Origin: Leptospiraceae bacterium
GTDB lineage: Bacteria > Spirochaetota > Leptospiria > Turneriellales > Turneriellaceae
Assembly (NCBI GenBank): GCA_025055765.1
Contig: JANWWS010000017.1
Span: 1-40,256 of the forward strand
Direction of reading: 5' to 3'
DNA: 40,256 nucleotides
Under the pieces are notes generated by a model, which was given only the letters and a program-made list of their open reading frames with translations, searched no databases and was not told where the DNA came from. The translations under genes and the position numbers were made by a program. How positions within the stretch are numbered: the first letter of the stretch is position 1; each line of letters begins with the position of its first letter. This document shows positions 1 to 8,782 of the stretch, piece by piece.

Positions 1-2
1 TA

Positions 3-2231
3 ACCGACAAGGTGAAAGACCGGGCAGGCAACGTGATTGCCCCGGTGAGTAGTTCTTTTACTACTGATGTTTGCCCTAAAAGCAGGGCCCAGCGACCTGT
101 GTTTAATGGTCCTATCTATGCCATGGCTAAGGGGGGTTGCACTCTTTATGTTGGGGGTGCCTTTACCGAGGTTGGTTCTGCTTCCGCCTATGGGATTGCC
201 CTGGGAGAAGATGGCAAAGAGGTGTCTGGTTTTCGATATGCAGATATCAATGGTGTGGTTAGAGCAGTCGTAAGTGATGGATATGGTGGTTGGTATATCG
301 CAGGGGACTTTACCCTTGTGGGTAATAGGGAACGCTATCGTGTAGCGCATTTAGCTGCCAACGGGGAAATTTTACCTTTCAGTCCTCGTGTTGAGGGGGG
401 TGAGGTGAGAACTATTGCTCTTGTGGGTGATACCCTCTATTTAGGTGGGGATTTCACTCATGTCAATGGCATAGAGCGCAATCGTCTGGCAGCTGTGAAA
501 ACCGATGGCACATTGTTGCCTTGGAACCCCAGTGCTAATGGGACGGTTTTTGCGCTTGCGGTATCGGGCAGCACGGTTTATGTGGGGGGGGAATTCACCA
601 GTATCAGTTCTACCTCTCGTAATCGCCTTGCGGCGATAGGTACAGATGGTACCTTGTTGTCTTGGAATCCCAATGCCAATTTTGAAGTCAACGCGCTCGC
701 CATTTTGGGTAGTACTATCTATGTGGGAGGATGGTTTACCACTGTCAGCTCAACTACCCGGAATTACTTGGCTGCCATTTCCATCGATAACACCTGCCTT
801 AATGCATACTCTCCTGGCCCCTGCCTTTTAGCATGGAACCCGAACGCCAATGCTGTGGTCAATGCCATCGCTGTCTCGGGCAATGAGATTTATGTGGGTG
901 GGGAGTTTACCCAAATTGGTTGCCCAACAGGCTGTACTATCACAGGTGGACCTTATACTCGCAATCGCCTAGCCGTTATTGGTACGAATGGCACTACCCT
1001 TTTTAACTGGAACCCCGATGCAAATAGTGCAGTCCATGCCCTTGCCATCTTGGGTAGTACTATCTATGTGGGAGGATTTTTTACCAGTGTGAGCTCAACT
1101 CCCCGGAATTACTTGGCCGCCATTTCCATCGCTAACACCTGCCTTACCACATACTCTCCCATTTGCCTTTTGAGTTGGAGCCCTGGTGCCAATAATCTTG
1201 TCTACACACTAGCTACCTCGTCGACGAATGCGGTCTACGCAGGAGGATTGTTTAGCATAATTGGCTCTTTATCTCGTAATCGCCTCGCTGCCATCCGCAC
1301 CGATGGAACTATTTTATCCTGGAATCCCGCTGCAAATTTACCTGTGAATGCGCTGGCTATTGCAGGCAGTACTGTAATCCTAGGGGGTAATTTTAGCAAC
1401 ATAAACACCACAAGCCGTAATTATTTAGCTGCTATTGGAACAGATGGCACCTTGCTCCCATGGAACCCAAATGCTAGTGGTGGTGTGGTCAATAGCTTAG
1501 TCGTATCGGGCAACACGGTCTATGTTGGGGGTGGATTCACGAGCATCGGTTCAACTAGCCGCAATTACCTGGCTGCCATTTCTATTGATAACACTTGTCT
1601 GGCGACCTACTCTTCAAGTTGCCTCCTCTCCTGGAACCCCAATGCGAATTATGCAGTCAAAGCTCTGGCTGTGTCTGGCAACATAGTCTATGCCGGAGGG
1701 GATTTTACTACAATCGGTGGCAATCCTCGCAACTACTTGGCTGCTATGGGAACAGATGGCACCTTGCTCCCATGGAACCCCAATGCTGGTGGCGGTGCGG
1801 TAAATAGCTTAGTCGTATCGGGCAACACGGTCTATGTTGGTGGATGGTTCACGAGTATCAGTTCAACTAGCCGCAATTACCTGGCTGCCATTTCTATTGA
1901 TAACACTTGTCTGGCGACCTACTCTTCAAGTTGTCTCCTCTCCTGGAACCCCAATCCCAATAATGCCGTGGGCACGCTGGCTTTTTCGGGCAACACGGTC
2001 TATGCTGGGGGATATTTTACCAACATAGGTGGCGCAAACCGGGAGTACCTGGCAGCAATCAGTACCAATAGCATTTTGCTACCCTGGAATCCTAATCCTG
2101 GCGGTGGTCTGGTCAGTATAATTGTTGCCTCTGGCAAAACTCTCTACCTGGGTGGTAATTTTACCTCACTAGGCAGCTATACTGCCGAGAGAATCGCCTC
2201 CGTCAATAGCGACGGTAGCCGCAACTGGTAA
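3..2231 (+). CDS. Surface beta-propeller repeat protein, 5'-truncated by the window edge
   Basis: The reading frame is open at the window edge, so the N-terminus is missing. The first residues (DKVKDRAGNVIAP, then SSSFTTD) look like the end of a bacterial Ig-like domain of the SbsA/Big_5 type. The rest is about 14 repeats of roughly 45-60 residues built around NRLAAI-TDGTLLPWNPNAN and ending in VYVGG-FTSI. This resembles delta-60/DUF5122 beta-propeller repeats, and 14 repeats would suit two seven-bladed propellers (inference). Several blades carry an extra loop with two cysteines (TCLATYSSSCLL), which suggests disulfides and an extracytoplasmic location. The repeats are also similar at DNA level: 1439-1645 and 1751-1957 are nearly identical and 312 bp apart. 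Function is unknown; a surface-exposed binding or adhesion role is a guess. Confidence 0.85.
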   Translation, partial: TDKVKDRAGNVIAPVSSSFTTDVCPKSRAQRPVFNGPIYAMAKGGCTLYVGGAFTEVGSASAYGIALGEDGKEVSGFRYADINGVVRAVVSDGYGGWYIAGDFTLVGNRERYRVAHLAANGEILPFSPRVEGGEVRTIALVGDTLYLGGDFTHVNGIERNRLAAVKTDGTLLPWNPSANGTVFALAVSGSTVYVGGEFTSISSTSRNRLAAIGTDGTLLSWNPNANFEVNALAILGSTIYVGGWFTTVSSTTRNYLAAISIDNTCLNAYSPGPCLLAWNPNANAVVNAIAVSGNEIYVGGEFTQIGCPTGCTITGGPYTRNRLAVIGTNGTTLFNWNPDANSAVHALAILGSTIYVGGFFTSVSSTPRNYLAAISIANTCLTTYSPICLLSWSPGANNLVYTLATSSTNAVYAGGLFSIIGSLSRNRLAAIRTDGTILSWNPAANLPVNALAIAGSTVILGGNFSNINTTSRNYLAAIGTDGTLLPWNPNASGGVVNSLVVSGNTVYVGGGFTSIGSTSRNYLAAISIDNTCLATYSSSCLLSWNPNANYAVKALAVSGNIVYAGGDFTTIGGNPRNYLAAMGTDGTLLPWNPNAGGGAVNSLVVSGNTVYVGGWFTSISSTSRNYLAAISIDNTCLATYSSSCLLSWNPNPNNAVGTLAFSGNTVYAGGYFTNIGGANREYLAAISTNSILLPWNPNPGGGLVSIIVASGKTLYLGGNFTSLGSYTAERIASVNSDGSRNW
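1439..1957 (+). repeat. Recent in-frame duplication (312-bp period) inside the propeller gene
   Basis: Bases 1439-1645 recur almost unchanged at 1751-1957. The offset of 312 bp is 104 codons, or two propeller blades, so the reading frame is kept. An older and more diverged pair lies at about 688-800 and 1030-1145. This looks like growth of the protein by unequal recombination between blades. Confidence 0.8.
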
Positions 2232-2553
2232 AATAAAAGTATCCCGCAAAAAGGCTTGGCCGCTGCGTAAGCTACTCCAGCATAACTTAATTTCTTTTTC
2301 CCTAGGGTGGCCCTCTCGGCCGGGGTATTTCTCATGTTCTCAGCAAAAAACGGCGCAGAGTGAAAACCCATATTCATGGCACACTGGATTTGGTCTGCGA
2401 GGTGTTGAGCGCAGCCAGCCGCGAGCGCGACTTGGGGGTAAAAGCCGAGCGCTATCTTAAAAGCGGATCTAGGGATAAGGGAATTAACGATAGAAACGCC
2501 ATGATTCTCGAATTGTGGTATATGCCCCAAAGCCGGAGGATAAGACGGCAAAT

Positions 2554-2571
2554 GCTATGGAATTCCATAGC
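2554..2571. repeat. Palindrome site A (perfect, 18 bp)
   Basis: GCTATGGAATTCCATAGC is a perfect 18-bp palindrome and contains the shared core TATGGAWWTCCATA. It lies in a non-coding stretch. Unlike other copies, its flanking pairs are C-G and G-C, so the arms stay paired while their bases change. Confidence 0.8.
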
Positions 2572-2837
2572 CGATTTTTGCTGGGGCTCATGGTAAAACT
2601 CAAGGCGGTTTTGGTGCCTACCTCGTGTTTTCGCAAGAGAGCACAATTAGGCCAAGGAGAAAATCTTTTCGTTAAGCATATTTTCAAGGACGAGAGACAT
2701 CCGTCTGACAGAACAAACAAATAGACTTATCTATCGAACGATATATCGAGGTCTTGGTGTCGGTTGTAAAGACAACTCTTTTTTAAGGTAAGTGCCCTGG
2801 GTAAACGGGCCACCCCCGGGGTGCCATCAGTGCTTGG

Positions 2838-2853
2838 GTATGGAAATCCATAC
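2838..2853. repeat. Palindrome site B
   Basis: GTATGGAAATCCATAC is an exact core with one extra G-C pair and a further G/T position outside it. It lies about 60 bp upstream of the ridA start, so it may affect that promoter, but it may equally be just another dispersed copy. Confidence 0.8.
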
Positions 2854-2913
2854 TTCTTTTGCGCGCATAACATATCCGGCTTTACAAGCGAAGGCAGTGT
2901 GCCACTCTCGACT

Positions 2914-3294
2914 ATGCAGGCAATTTCTTCTCCTGAGGCTCCCAAGCCAATTGGTCCCTATTCGGCGGCCCTCAAGGTAGGGAGTTTTATCTTTTTTTCA
3001 GGTCAAATCCCACTCAAAGATGGGGAGCTCGTGGGGGGTGGTATCCGCGAGCAGACCCAGCAGGTCTGTGAAAACCTCAGGGCTTTATGTGAGGCAGCAG
3101 GCATCTCTCTTGCTCACATTGTAAAGACAACCGTATTCCTTACGGACCTTGCTGATTTTCAGATCATGAACGAGGTATATTCTTCCTTTTTTCAGCCTCC
3201 CTACCCTGCGCGTACTACGATAGGGGTCGCCCAACTGCCGCGGGGTGCCAAGATAGAGCTGGAAGCCGTGGCTTTTATTGAGGCTCAGGGGTAA
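2914..3294 (+). CDS. ridA: RidA/YjgF family enamine/imine deaminase
   Basis: A 126-residue protein of usual RidA length. It begins MQAISSPEAPKPIGPYSAAL, the typical RidA N-terminus, and continues through FFSGQIPLKDG, the QVCENLRALCEAAG helix and the C-terminal YPARTTIGVAQLP segment with the conserved arginine. RidA hydrolyses reactive 2-aminoacrylate and related enamines formed by PLP enzymes, in the cytoplasm. I chose ATG 2914 because it gives the family N-terminus; a GTG at 2899 in the same frame has AAGG upstream and is the alternative. A TTTACA lies 27 nt before the ATG. The 3' end overlaps the convergent helicase gene by 20 bp. Confidence 0.93.
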   Translation: MQAISSPEAPKPIGPYSAALKVGSFIFFSGQIPLKDGELVGGGIREQTQQVCENLRALCEAAGISLAHIVKTTVFLTDLADFQIMNEVYSSFFQPPYPARTTIGVAQLPRGAKIELEAVAFIEAQG

Positions 3295-5968
3295 GCTGCA
3301 CTACGTGGCGTAAAATAACCTCTGTCTTTAGATTAACTGAGTTATGGATTTCCTGAAATCTTTTGCGGCTGTGTTCTTCAAGACGGGTTTGTTCTCGCTG
3401 CGTACGGGCCAGAGCTAAAGACATACCCTTGTCACCATACCACCGTAGCTTTCCTTTTTGGATTTCTAATTTTTGTTGGATTTTTTCCCTTTTTTGGTCA
3501 AAACTTTCGTTTAAAGTCTTTTTCCAAAAATAAGCATCATAACTAAGCTTCGTCATAAGTTTTTGTCGTTCTTCTTCAATGTATGGTTGTAGAAAGTCCC
3601 TGAGCTCTTGCTCAAGCCTGCCCCAATCATGGCTGTGCGGCTTTATCCCAAGCTCGGCTTTTATTTCAAAAGATGGATCTTCTGTTAGCAAGCGCCATTG
3701 TCCTTGAGTGTTCTCGACAGCAAAGAGGCGGCGGTGTTTGCGCACCGTGTGAAAGTTGACCTCTACCAAAAAATAATACCCTTCGTAGCTATCCGTGTAA
3801 AGTTGCAAAATCTTTGGGTGTGGGAACAGTTGCATAAGTTGGGCCACCAAAGAATCGAGGTAGGGGTGGCCAAAAACGAGGTAATCTAGCTTCTCGTGTT
3901 TTTGGCAAAGTTCACGATAAAAGCTGCCCTGGCCCATAGAAGCGCCATGCGAAAACTCATAAATACCTGCGCCTAATTCTTTTAAAGAAGGGTCGAGAAC
4001 TTTGATAATCTCGGCAAGGCGCTTTTCGTTTTTCTTGTCTTTTTCTAAAAGTGATTTTTCTTTAATTAAAAAAGCGCTAAAATCATAGGGGACAAACTCA
4101 ACAGAAAAAAGTCTTTCAATTTTTGCAACACTTTGTTTTGCCTTTGTTAAAACCATTTCTAGTTCTCGGTTTTTGATGCGTTTATCTTTGTAGGTTTTAA
4201 GAAAAAAGGCAAAATTCTTGGTAAAATTAAATTCATCTTCTAACATGCCAAGTAGGATGTCAGATTCTCCAAAGGCCTCTTCGAAGAGGTGGATTTTTTT
4301 CTCGAGTACCTCGAGAACTTTTTCGGCCACCGTATTATGTGTGACAAAATTAATGATATATACATCTCTGCTTTGCCCATAGCGGTGGATCCGTCCTATA
4401 CGTTGCTCAATTTTAAGGGGGCTCCATGGAAGGTCATAGTTAATTAAGACAGAAGCCATTTGTAAGTTGCGTCCCTCACCCCCGGCTTCGGTTAAAATGA
4501 AAATTTCTGCCTCTTGAGAAAATCTTTCTACCGCAAGGTCCTTTTCCCTGGGAGAAAGACTACCGTGAAATACCTCAACTTTAAATTCTTGTGAGAGCTC
4601 CTTTTGCAGAAAAGAGAGTGTGCTTCGAAACTGAGTAAAAATAAGAAACTTTTTGTGGCCTAGCCGTGCTAATTCTCTTAGAGTTTGGCGTAGAACCCTT
4701 AGTTTGCTTTCTTGATTTATGAGGCTACCGAGGTATATTAGTTGGTCCAGGGCTTCTATTTCTTTTCGGATATCCGAGATAGAAGCCAAAATTTCTTTTG
4801 GTTCGCTTTGGCTTTCCATGATGAGTTCCGCAGTCTCTCCGTCGTCTTCAATGTGGTTTAAGAGAAAAAGGCGGTCGTAATCTTCTTTGTTAAAAATAGC
4901 TTTCCTTAAGCTTTGGGTAAGCAGCTCTTCAAGTTGGAGTCGTCTTTTTTTTAAAGCTGTGAGCAAAGCATAGGAGCTTGAGTCGAGCAATTTTTGCAGA
5001 GTAATCATTACAAAGCTACGAGTCTGGGCGCCTATAGCTTTTGCAAGGTTATATTCTTGGGCCACATATGCCGTGGTAGCATCGTAAAAGCGCCGTTCTT
5101 CTGTGCTTAGGTTTAGCTTTACCGTGCGTGCTATTCTTCGAGTAAACAAACCCACATCTTTTTTTTGGCGACGTATCACGACAGGAGCAATTTTGCGCCT
5201 TAATGTGCCCCCGGTAGGGTTTTCAAACTCTTCGAGAAAACTATCTAAGGGGCCTAAGAGATCCTGATCTAAAAGATGGATTAGGTAGTATATTTCTTCT
5301 AGCTTACCCCGAAAAGGGGTCGCCGAGAGAAGAAGCATAACACGGCATCGTCGTGCCACAAGCTCGGCAAAAGCGTAGGCCTGGGTAATTTTATGGCGAT
5401 CTCGGCGCAGCCGATGAGCCTCATCAAAGATGGCCATATCAAAGTTCTGGTTTTGGAATAAATGCCGATAGCGAACGTCTTTGGCAAGATCAAGCGAAAT
5501 GAGAATTTTCCCTTTGCGTTGCACGATGTCAGGATCTTTGCGTAGGCTTTCTCCTGTTATTATTGTAAACTCCTCGTTAAATTTTGTAAGCAGCTCATGG
5601 CGCCATTGATTAAGCAAGGTTGCGGGTACTACAATAAGGATTTTCTTAAAATCGTACTTTAAGACAAGCTCCTTTAGGATAAGCCCTGCCTCAATGGTTT
5701 TACCAAGGCCAACCTCGTCGGCAATGAGAAAACGTCCACTTGTGCTCTCGAGTACTCGTAGGGCTGCCTCCAACTGGTGTGGTAAAAGCATGGTGCGGGA
5801 GACACGAAGAGAAGTTAGGGGATTGTTAAAGTAATCCATAAGCAGGGGCCAGAGTCTTAGGTAGGCGAAAAGCTGGGGTGCGGATAGCCTTTCTATTTCC
5901 CAAGTGTTTTCTTTTCCAGGGTTTATGTCATGTGGCACTTTTTGACATGGGCTATCGCATCCTAGCAT
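3275..5968 (-). CDS. SNF2-family DEAH helicase/ATPase (RapA-like architecture)
   Basis: An 897-residue superfamily 2 ATPase. N-terminal half: Walker A DEVGLGKTIEAG (about residue 84), motif Ia VVPATLLNQW, DEAH box FDEAHRLRRD and motif III LLLSATPFRG. C-terminal lobe: the FTQFRST segment, FHGSLSPREKD, the ILTEAGGEGRNLQ motif and motif VI QRIGRIHRYGQ. The last 350 residues are charged and coiled-coil rich without a domain I can name. RapA/HepA proteins recycle RNA polymerase, but stand-alone SNF2 helicases of phage-defence islands share this core, so I give no symbol. No Shine-Dalgarno is seen; TTGACG at 5999-6004 is 30 nt before the ATG. Its 3' end overlaps ridA tail to tail. No restriction or defence partner is next to it. 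Confidence 0.9.
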   Translation of the reverse strand: MLGCDSPCQKVPHDINPGKENTWEIERLSAPQLFAYLRLWPLLMDYFNNPLTSLRVSRTMLLPHQLEAALRVLESTSGRFLIADEVGLGKTIEAGLILKELVLKYDFKKILIVVPATLLNQWRHELLTKFNEEFTIITGESLRKDPDIVQRKGKILISLDLAKDVRYRHLFQNQNFDMAIFDEAHRLRRDRHKITQAYAFAELVARRCRVMLLLSATPFRGKLEEIYYLIHLLDQDLLGPLDSFLEEFENPTGGTLRRKIAPVVIRRQKKDVGLFTRRIARTVKLNLSTEERRFYDATTAYVAQEYNLAKAIGAQTRSFVMITLQKLLDSSSYALLTALKKRRLQLEELLTQSLRKAIFNKEDYDRLFLLNHIEDDGETAELIMESQSEPKEILASISDIRKEIEALDQLIYLGSLINQESKLRVLRQTLRELARLGHKKFLIFTQFRSTLSFLQKELSQEFKVEVFHGSLSPREKDLAVERFSQEAEIFILTEAGGEGRNLQMASVLINYDLPWSPLKIEQRIGRIHRYGQSRDVYIINFVTHNTVAEKVLEVLEKKIHLFEEAFGESDILLGMLEDEFNFTKNFAFFLKTYKDKRIKNRELEMVLTKAKQSVAKIERLFSVEFVPYDFSAFLIKEKSLLEKDKKNEKRLAEIIKVLDPSLKELGAGIYEFSHGASMGQGSFYRELCQKHEKLDYLVFGHPYLDSLVAQLMQLFPHPKILQLYTDSYEGYYFLVEVNFHTVRKHRRLFAVENTQGQWRLLTEDPSFEIKAELGIKPHSHDWGRLEQELRDFLQPYIEEERQKLMTKLSYDAYFWKKTLNESFDQKREKIQQKLEIQKGKLRWYGDKGMSLALARTQREQTRLEEHSRKRFQEIHNSVNLKTEVILRHVVQLTPEPQ

Positions 5969-5998
5969 GAATGGCCCGAATTATGTCACATTCCTAGC

Positions 5999-6004
5999 CG
6001 TCAA
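5999..6004 (-). promoter_or_regulatory. TTGACG element before the helicase gene
   Basis: TTGACG on the minus strand ends 30 nt before the helicase ATG, which lacks a Shine-Dalgarno. It is one member of the recurrent TTGAC-to-start spacing described in the findings. No clear TATAAT lies 17 bp downstream. Confidence 0.35.
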
Positions 6005-6072
6005 TGGAATCAAGTTTTCCGTGGATTTCCCTGCGATACGCTGTTTCTTCTTGTAGGAAATTCAGAAAAGGC

Positions 6073-6101
6073 TTGACAAACGGATTTACAATAAGAATTT
6101 G
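6073..6101 (+). promoter_or_regulatory. Probable promoter of the tRNA-Met pair
   Basis: TTGACA at 6073-6078 lies 31 nt before the mature 5' end of the initiator tRNA. The hexamer 17 bp downstream (AATTTG) is a poor -10; TACAAT at 6087-6092 is a better sequence but only 8 bp from TTGACA. Which one RNA polymerase uses cannot be decided from sequence. Confidence 0.4.
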
Positions 6102-6109
6102 GTATAAAC

Positions 6110-6182
<73 letters not shown>

Positions 6183-6185
6183 TAT

Positions 6186-6260
<75 letters not shown>

Positions 6261-6261
6261 G

Positions 6262-6996
6262 CTAGCGGTGCACGCAGGTTATGTACGCCTGCTCCATCGC
6301 ATCACGAACTTGAGGGTCTTCTTCAAGAAAAATAGCCCTTTTAAGCTCATCACGAGCTGAGCGGACCCGCAGCTCGTGAATTACTATAGCGGCACGGTAG
6401 CGTATAGAGGGATCTTTGCTGCGTAAAAGGGCAGCCAGGCTTTTTTGGGTATCTTGTTCGGTAAGATCGATAGCCAAGATAGAGCGGTAAAGTTCCACCT
6501 TTACCCACTCATTCTCTTCGTTTTGGGCACGGTTCTTTAGAGGGCTCAGAGATTCCGCTTGGCGCAGGGCACCTAGAGCAAAGGCTACGGATCGACGTAT
6601 TACCGGGTTTTTATCATTGAGCATAGGTTCTAGGTATTGGGCATGTTCACGGGAATTTTTTACGCGGGTGCTACCAAGGGCCCAAATCATAACTGATTTT
6701 ACTTTTTCATTTTGTTCTTTTTCAATGGCCTGGCGCAGGGGTTCAACGCTTTCCTTAAGACCCAAAAAGCCCAAACTACGGGCTGCGGCCTCACGGATTT
6801 CCCTGTCTTCATGTTCTAAGTTAGCCACAAGAGCTCTGAAGCAGTAAGGGATCACGGAGCAGGCCTCAATTGCTTTCTTGCGCTCATCCAAAGAGCCCCA
6901 GTGAGCGAGCTCTACGGTTTTGACGTGATCTTTAGACATGGATTTTGCCCACAGGCCAAAAGCCAAAATGAACCATAAAGCCAAGAGATGGTGCAT
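6262..6996 (-). CDS. Exported HEAT-repeat protein
   Basis: A 244-residue protein. Residues 1-18 (MHHLLALWFILAFGLWAKS) form a likely signal peptide. The rest is four to five HEAT/PBS-lyase-like helical repeats, seen as REAAARSLGFLGLKESVEPLRQAI, then IRRSVAFALGALRQAESLSPLK and IRYRAAIVIHELRVRSARDELKRAI. Such repeats form a curved protein-binding scaffold; there is no enzyme motif. It follows gmhA by about 50 bp on the same strand and may be cotranscribed. Its 3' end is directly against the tRNA gene, with no room for a separate terminator. A periplasmic scaffold role is inference. Confidence 0.8.
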   Translation of the reverse strand: MHHLLALWFILAFGLWAKSMSKDHVKTVELAHWGSLDERKKAIEACSVIPYCFRALVANLEHEDREIREAAARSLGFLGLKESVEPLRQAIEKEQNEKVKSVMIWALGSTRVKNSREHAQYLEPMLNDKNPVIRRSVAFALGALRQAESLSPLKNRAQNEENEWVKVELYRSILAIDLTEQDTQKSLAALLRSKDPSIRYRAAIVIHELRVRSARDELKRAIFLEEDPQVRDAMEQAYITCVHR

Positions 6997-7049
6997 ACTT
7001 GTTCTTTTTCGGCTTACTTCTGCTGTAAAGTAAAATCCCCCTGCTAAAA

Positions 7050-7655
7050 TCAGCTTAAGTTAAAGAGCCTTTTTTCTATGATGCTACAGAGTATATGCCC
7101 AATTAAAATATGAGACTCCTGAATACGGGCTGTTTCCCAAGATGGTACGATGATTTCCAGATCCCCCTTACCGCGTAATTTGCCCCCATCTCGACCTAAA
7201 AGCAAAAGCACTCTAAGACCAAGCTCACGTGCTTTTTCTACGGCTTTAATTACATTAGGTGAGTTGCCAGAGGTGGTGATACCTACGAGGGCATCTCCAC
7301 TGCGACCATAGGCTTCAACTCCCCGGGCAAAGAGTTCCTCATAACCATAGTCGTTCGCACATGCTGTAATGGTGGATGGATCTCCTGAGAGAGTAAGGGC
7401 AGGTAGCGCACGGCGATTGTTCATGGGCTTATAGCGCACCACAAGTTCCGCAGCGATATGTTGGGCATCGGCCGCAGAGCCGCCATTGCCGCAGAAGAGA
7501 ATCTTGCCACCTTTTTCTAAAACATCAGCGAGCATAAGTCCAGCCTTTTCAATTTCTCCGTAAAGAGGTTCTAGTTTTTTTTTGGTAGCAATACTCTCTT
7601 CTACTTCGCTAGCAACGATATCCCTGTACCCCATGCTAGTATAAGAGACGATCAT
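7050..7655 (-). CDS. gmhA: SIS-domain phosphoheptose isomerase
   Basis: A 201-residue single SIS domain. The phosphosugar-binding loop FCGNGGSAADAQHIAAEL (around residue 55), the second loop GITTSGNSPNVIKA, and the C-terminal QESHILIGHILC helix with the glutamate and histidine that place the metal and substrate in GmhA are all present. GmhA converts sedoheptulose 7-phosphate to D-glycero-D-manno-heptose 7-phosphate for LPS heptose, which fits the lpxA gene in this window. DiaA, a DnaA-binding protein of the same fold, is the main alternative but lacks a reason here. The start at 7655 has AGGG very close to the ATG; a second ATG lies seven codons inside. Confidence 0.88.
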   Translation of the reverse strand: MIVSYTSMGYRDIVASEVEESIATKKKLEPLYGEIEKAGLMLADVLEKGGKILFCGNGGSAADAQHIAAELVVRYKPMNNRRALPALTLSGDPSTITACANDYGYEELFARGVEAYGRSGDALVGITTSGNSPNVIKAVEKARELGLRVLLLLGRDGGKLRGKGDLEIIVPSWETARIQESHILIGHILCSIIEKRLFNLS

Positions 7656-7761
7656 TTCCCTAACTGTAAATCAAAAATTTATGGCTGGAGTGTTCTTATA
7701 AGCTATCCCCGCTCTTTGCAAAAATCTTGTCTCGTAAGAAGCTTTTTGTAATGTGGGCTTC

Positions 7762-8079
7762 ATGGTTGATTCGCTTTCCCCGCGGGACCTTCAGGGTCGA
7801 CTGGAAGCGGGGGAGGATCTCTTACTTTTGGATATCCGCTCTAAGGAAGAGTACGATATCTGCCATATTCATCCTTCCCTGCTTATACCTATTGAGGAAT
7901 TGTACCACCGCTATGAGGAACTCCCTCGAGATAAAGACATTGTCGTTATTTGCCATTACGGCACAAAGTCAGAAGCGGCGGTGTTTTTTCTAAGGCGCCA
8001 GGGTTTTCGGGCGTATAGCCTAAAAGGTGGTATTAACATGTGGGCCTGTACTGTGGAGCCGGATATGGCCCAGTATTAG
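7762..8079 (+). CDS. Single-domain rhodanese-like protein
   Basis: A 105-residue rhodanese domain with LLLDIRSKEEYDICHIHPSL in the first half and the active-site loop VVICHYGTKSEAAV, where Cys64 is the sulfur-carrying residue (C-H-Y-G-T-K-S). The loop is followed by GFRAYSLKGGINMWA, the conserved end of the domain. Such proteins carry persulfide sulfur in the cytoplasm. I start at ATG 7762; a GTG three codons upstream is possible. TTGTCT at 7727-7732 lies 29 nt before the ATG and no Shine-Dalgarno is evident. It is divergent from gmhA. Confidence 0.88.
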   Translation: MVDSLSPRDLQGRLEAGEDLLLLDIRSKEEYDICHIHPSLLIPIEELYHRYEELPRDKDIVVICHYGTKSEAAVFFLRRQGFRAYSLKGGINMWACTVEPDMAQY

Positions 8080-8082
8080 TTT

Positions 8083-8111
8083 TTGCCGCTACTTGGGTTT
8101 TTGCATATAAT
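8083..8111 (+). promoter_or_regulatory. sodB promoter (TTGCCG-17-TATAAT)
   Basis: TTGCCG at 8083-8088 and a perfect TATAAT at 8106-8111 are 17 bp apart, which is canonical sigma-70 spacing. The start codon is 35 nt further on and has a strong GGAGG. A 12/14 match to the dispersed palindrome (TAATGAAATCCATA, 8108-8121) overlaps the -10 and the expected transcription start. Confidence 0.7.
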
Positions 8112-8146
8112 GAAATCCATAATAACACTTGAGTGGAGGCAGAAAA

Positions 8147-8773
8147 ATGGCGGTATGTTCTGTAGCAGATCAAGCAAAGGCTCCTTTTAGCCTGCCGGCA
8201 CTTCCTTATAGTCGAGAATCCCTAGAACCTATCATCTCCGCAAACACGGTGGATTTCCATCATGGCAAACACCATAACACTTATGTGACAAATCTTAACA
8301 AATTAATTGAGAATACTCCCTACGCAGCCCAATCTCTTGAGGAAATCATACGCAACACCGCGGGAAAAAGTGATTTGGCGAGCATCTTTAACAATGCGGC
8401 GCAGGTTTGGAACCACACTTTTTATTGGTACAGTATGAAACCCGGTGGCGGTGGCAAACCAACAGGTGAATTGTTAAGCCGTCTGGAGGCGGACTTTGGT
8501 AGCTTTGAGAAATTTAAAGAAGCCTTTGTCAATGCAGCTACTACTCAATTTGGTAGTGGCTGGGCCTGGCTTGTGCTCGACGGATCCTCGCTCAAAGTAG
8601 TAAAGACACCCAATGCCGAGGTTCCCTTTACTTCGGGTCAAAAGCCACTTCTCACGATCGATGTGTGGGAGCATGCCTATTATTTAGACTACCAAAATCG
8701 TCGGGCCGACTATGTAAATGCCTGGTTTGAGAAATTGGTGAACTGGGACTTCGTACGAGATAACTTAAAGTAA
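8147..8773 (+). CDS. sodB: Iron superoxide dismutase
   Basis: A 208-residue Fe/Mn-SOD. Metal ligands are visible: a histidine in VDFHHGKHHNTYV, one in NNAAQVWNHTFYWYSM, and Asp and His in DVWEHAYYLDYQNRR. The glutamine in AAQVWNHTFYW is the iron-type position, so I call it Fe-SOD. It converts superoxide to oxygen and hydrogen peroxide in the cytoplasm and points to an oxygen-exposed lifestyle. ATG 8147 is fixed by GGAGG at 8135-8139. The N-terminal extension of about 12 residues before APFSLPALPYS shows no signal-peptide character. A hairpin covers the end of the gene and the next gene's start. Confidence 0.96.
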   Translation: MAVCSVADQAKAPFSLPALPYSRESLEPIISANTVDFHHGKHHNTYVTNLNKLIENTPYAAQSLEEIIRNTAGKSDLASIFNNAAQVWNHTFYWYSMKPGGGGKPTGELLSRLEADFGSFEKFKEAFVNAATTQFGSGWAWLVLDGSSLKVVKTPNAEVPFTSGQKPLLTIDVWEHAYYLDYQNRRADYVNAWFEKLVNWDFVRDNLK

Positions 8774-8782
8774 TACGCATAA

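Larger units (their letters stand above)
2232..2913. other. Gene-poor intergenic region with two copies of the palindrome
   Basis: About 680 bp separate the propeller gene from ridA. Open frames occur on both strands, but they overlap each other, and none has a recognisable family, ribosome binding site or neighbour logic. The region holds two exact copies of the dispersed palindrome (2554-2571 and 2838-2853). I see no tRNA, known RNA gene or insertion-sequence end in it. Confidence 0.6.

Noticed and set aside
2177-2551. A 124-codon minus-strand open frame across the end of the propeller gene
   Set aside because: It overlaps the well-supported propeller gene, has no family signature, signal peptide or ribosome binding site, and other frames in the area are equally long.
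3275-5968. The SNF2 helicase as part of a phage-defence island
   Set aside because: Its neighbours are ridA and tRNAs; there is no methyltransferase, nuclease or other defence gene next to it.
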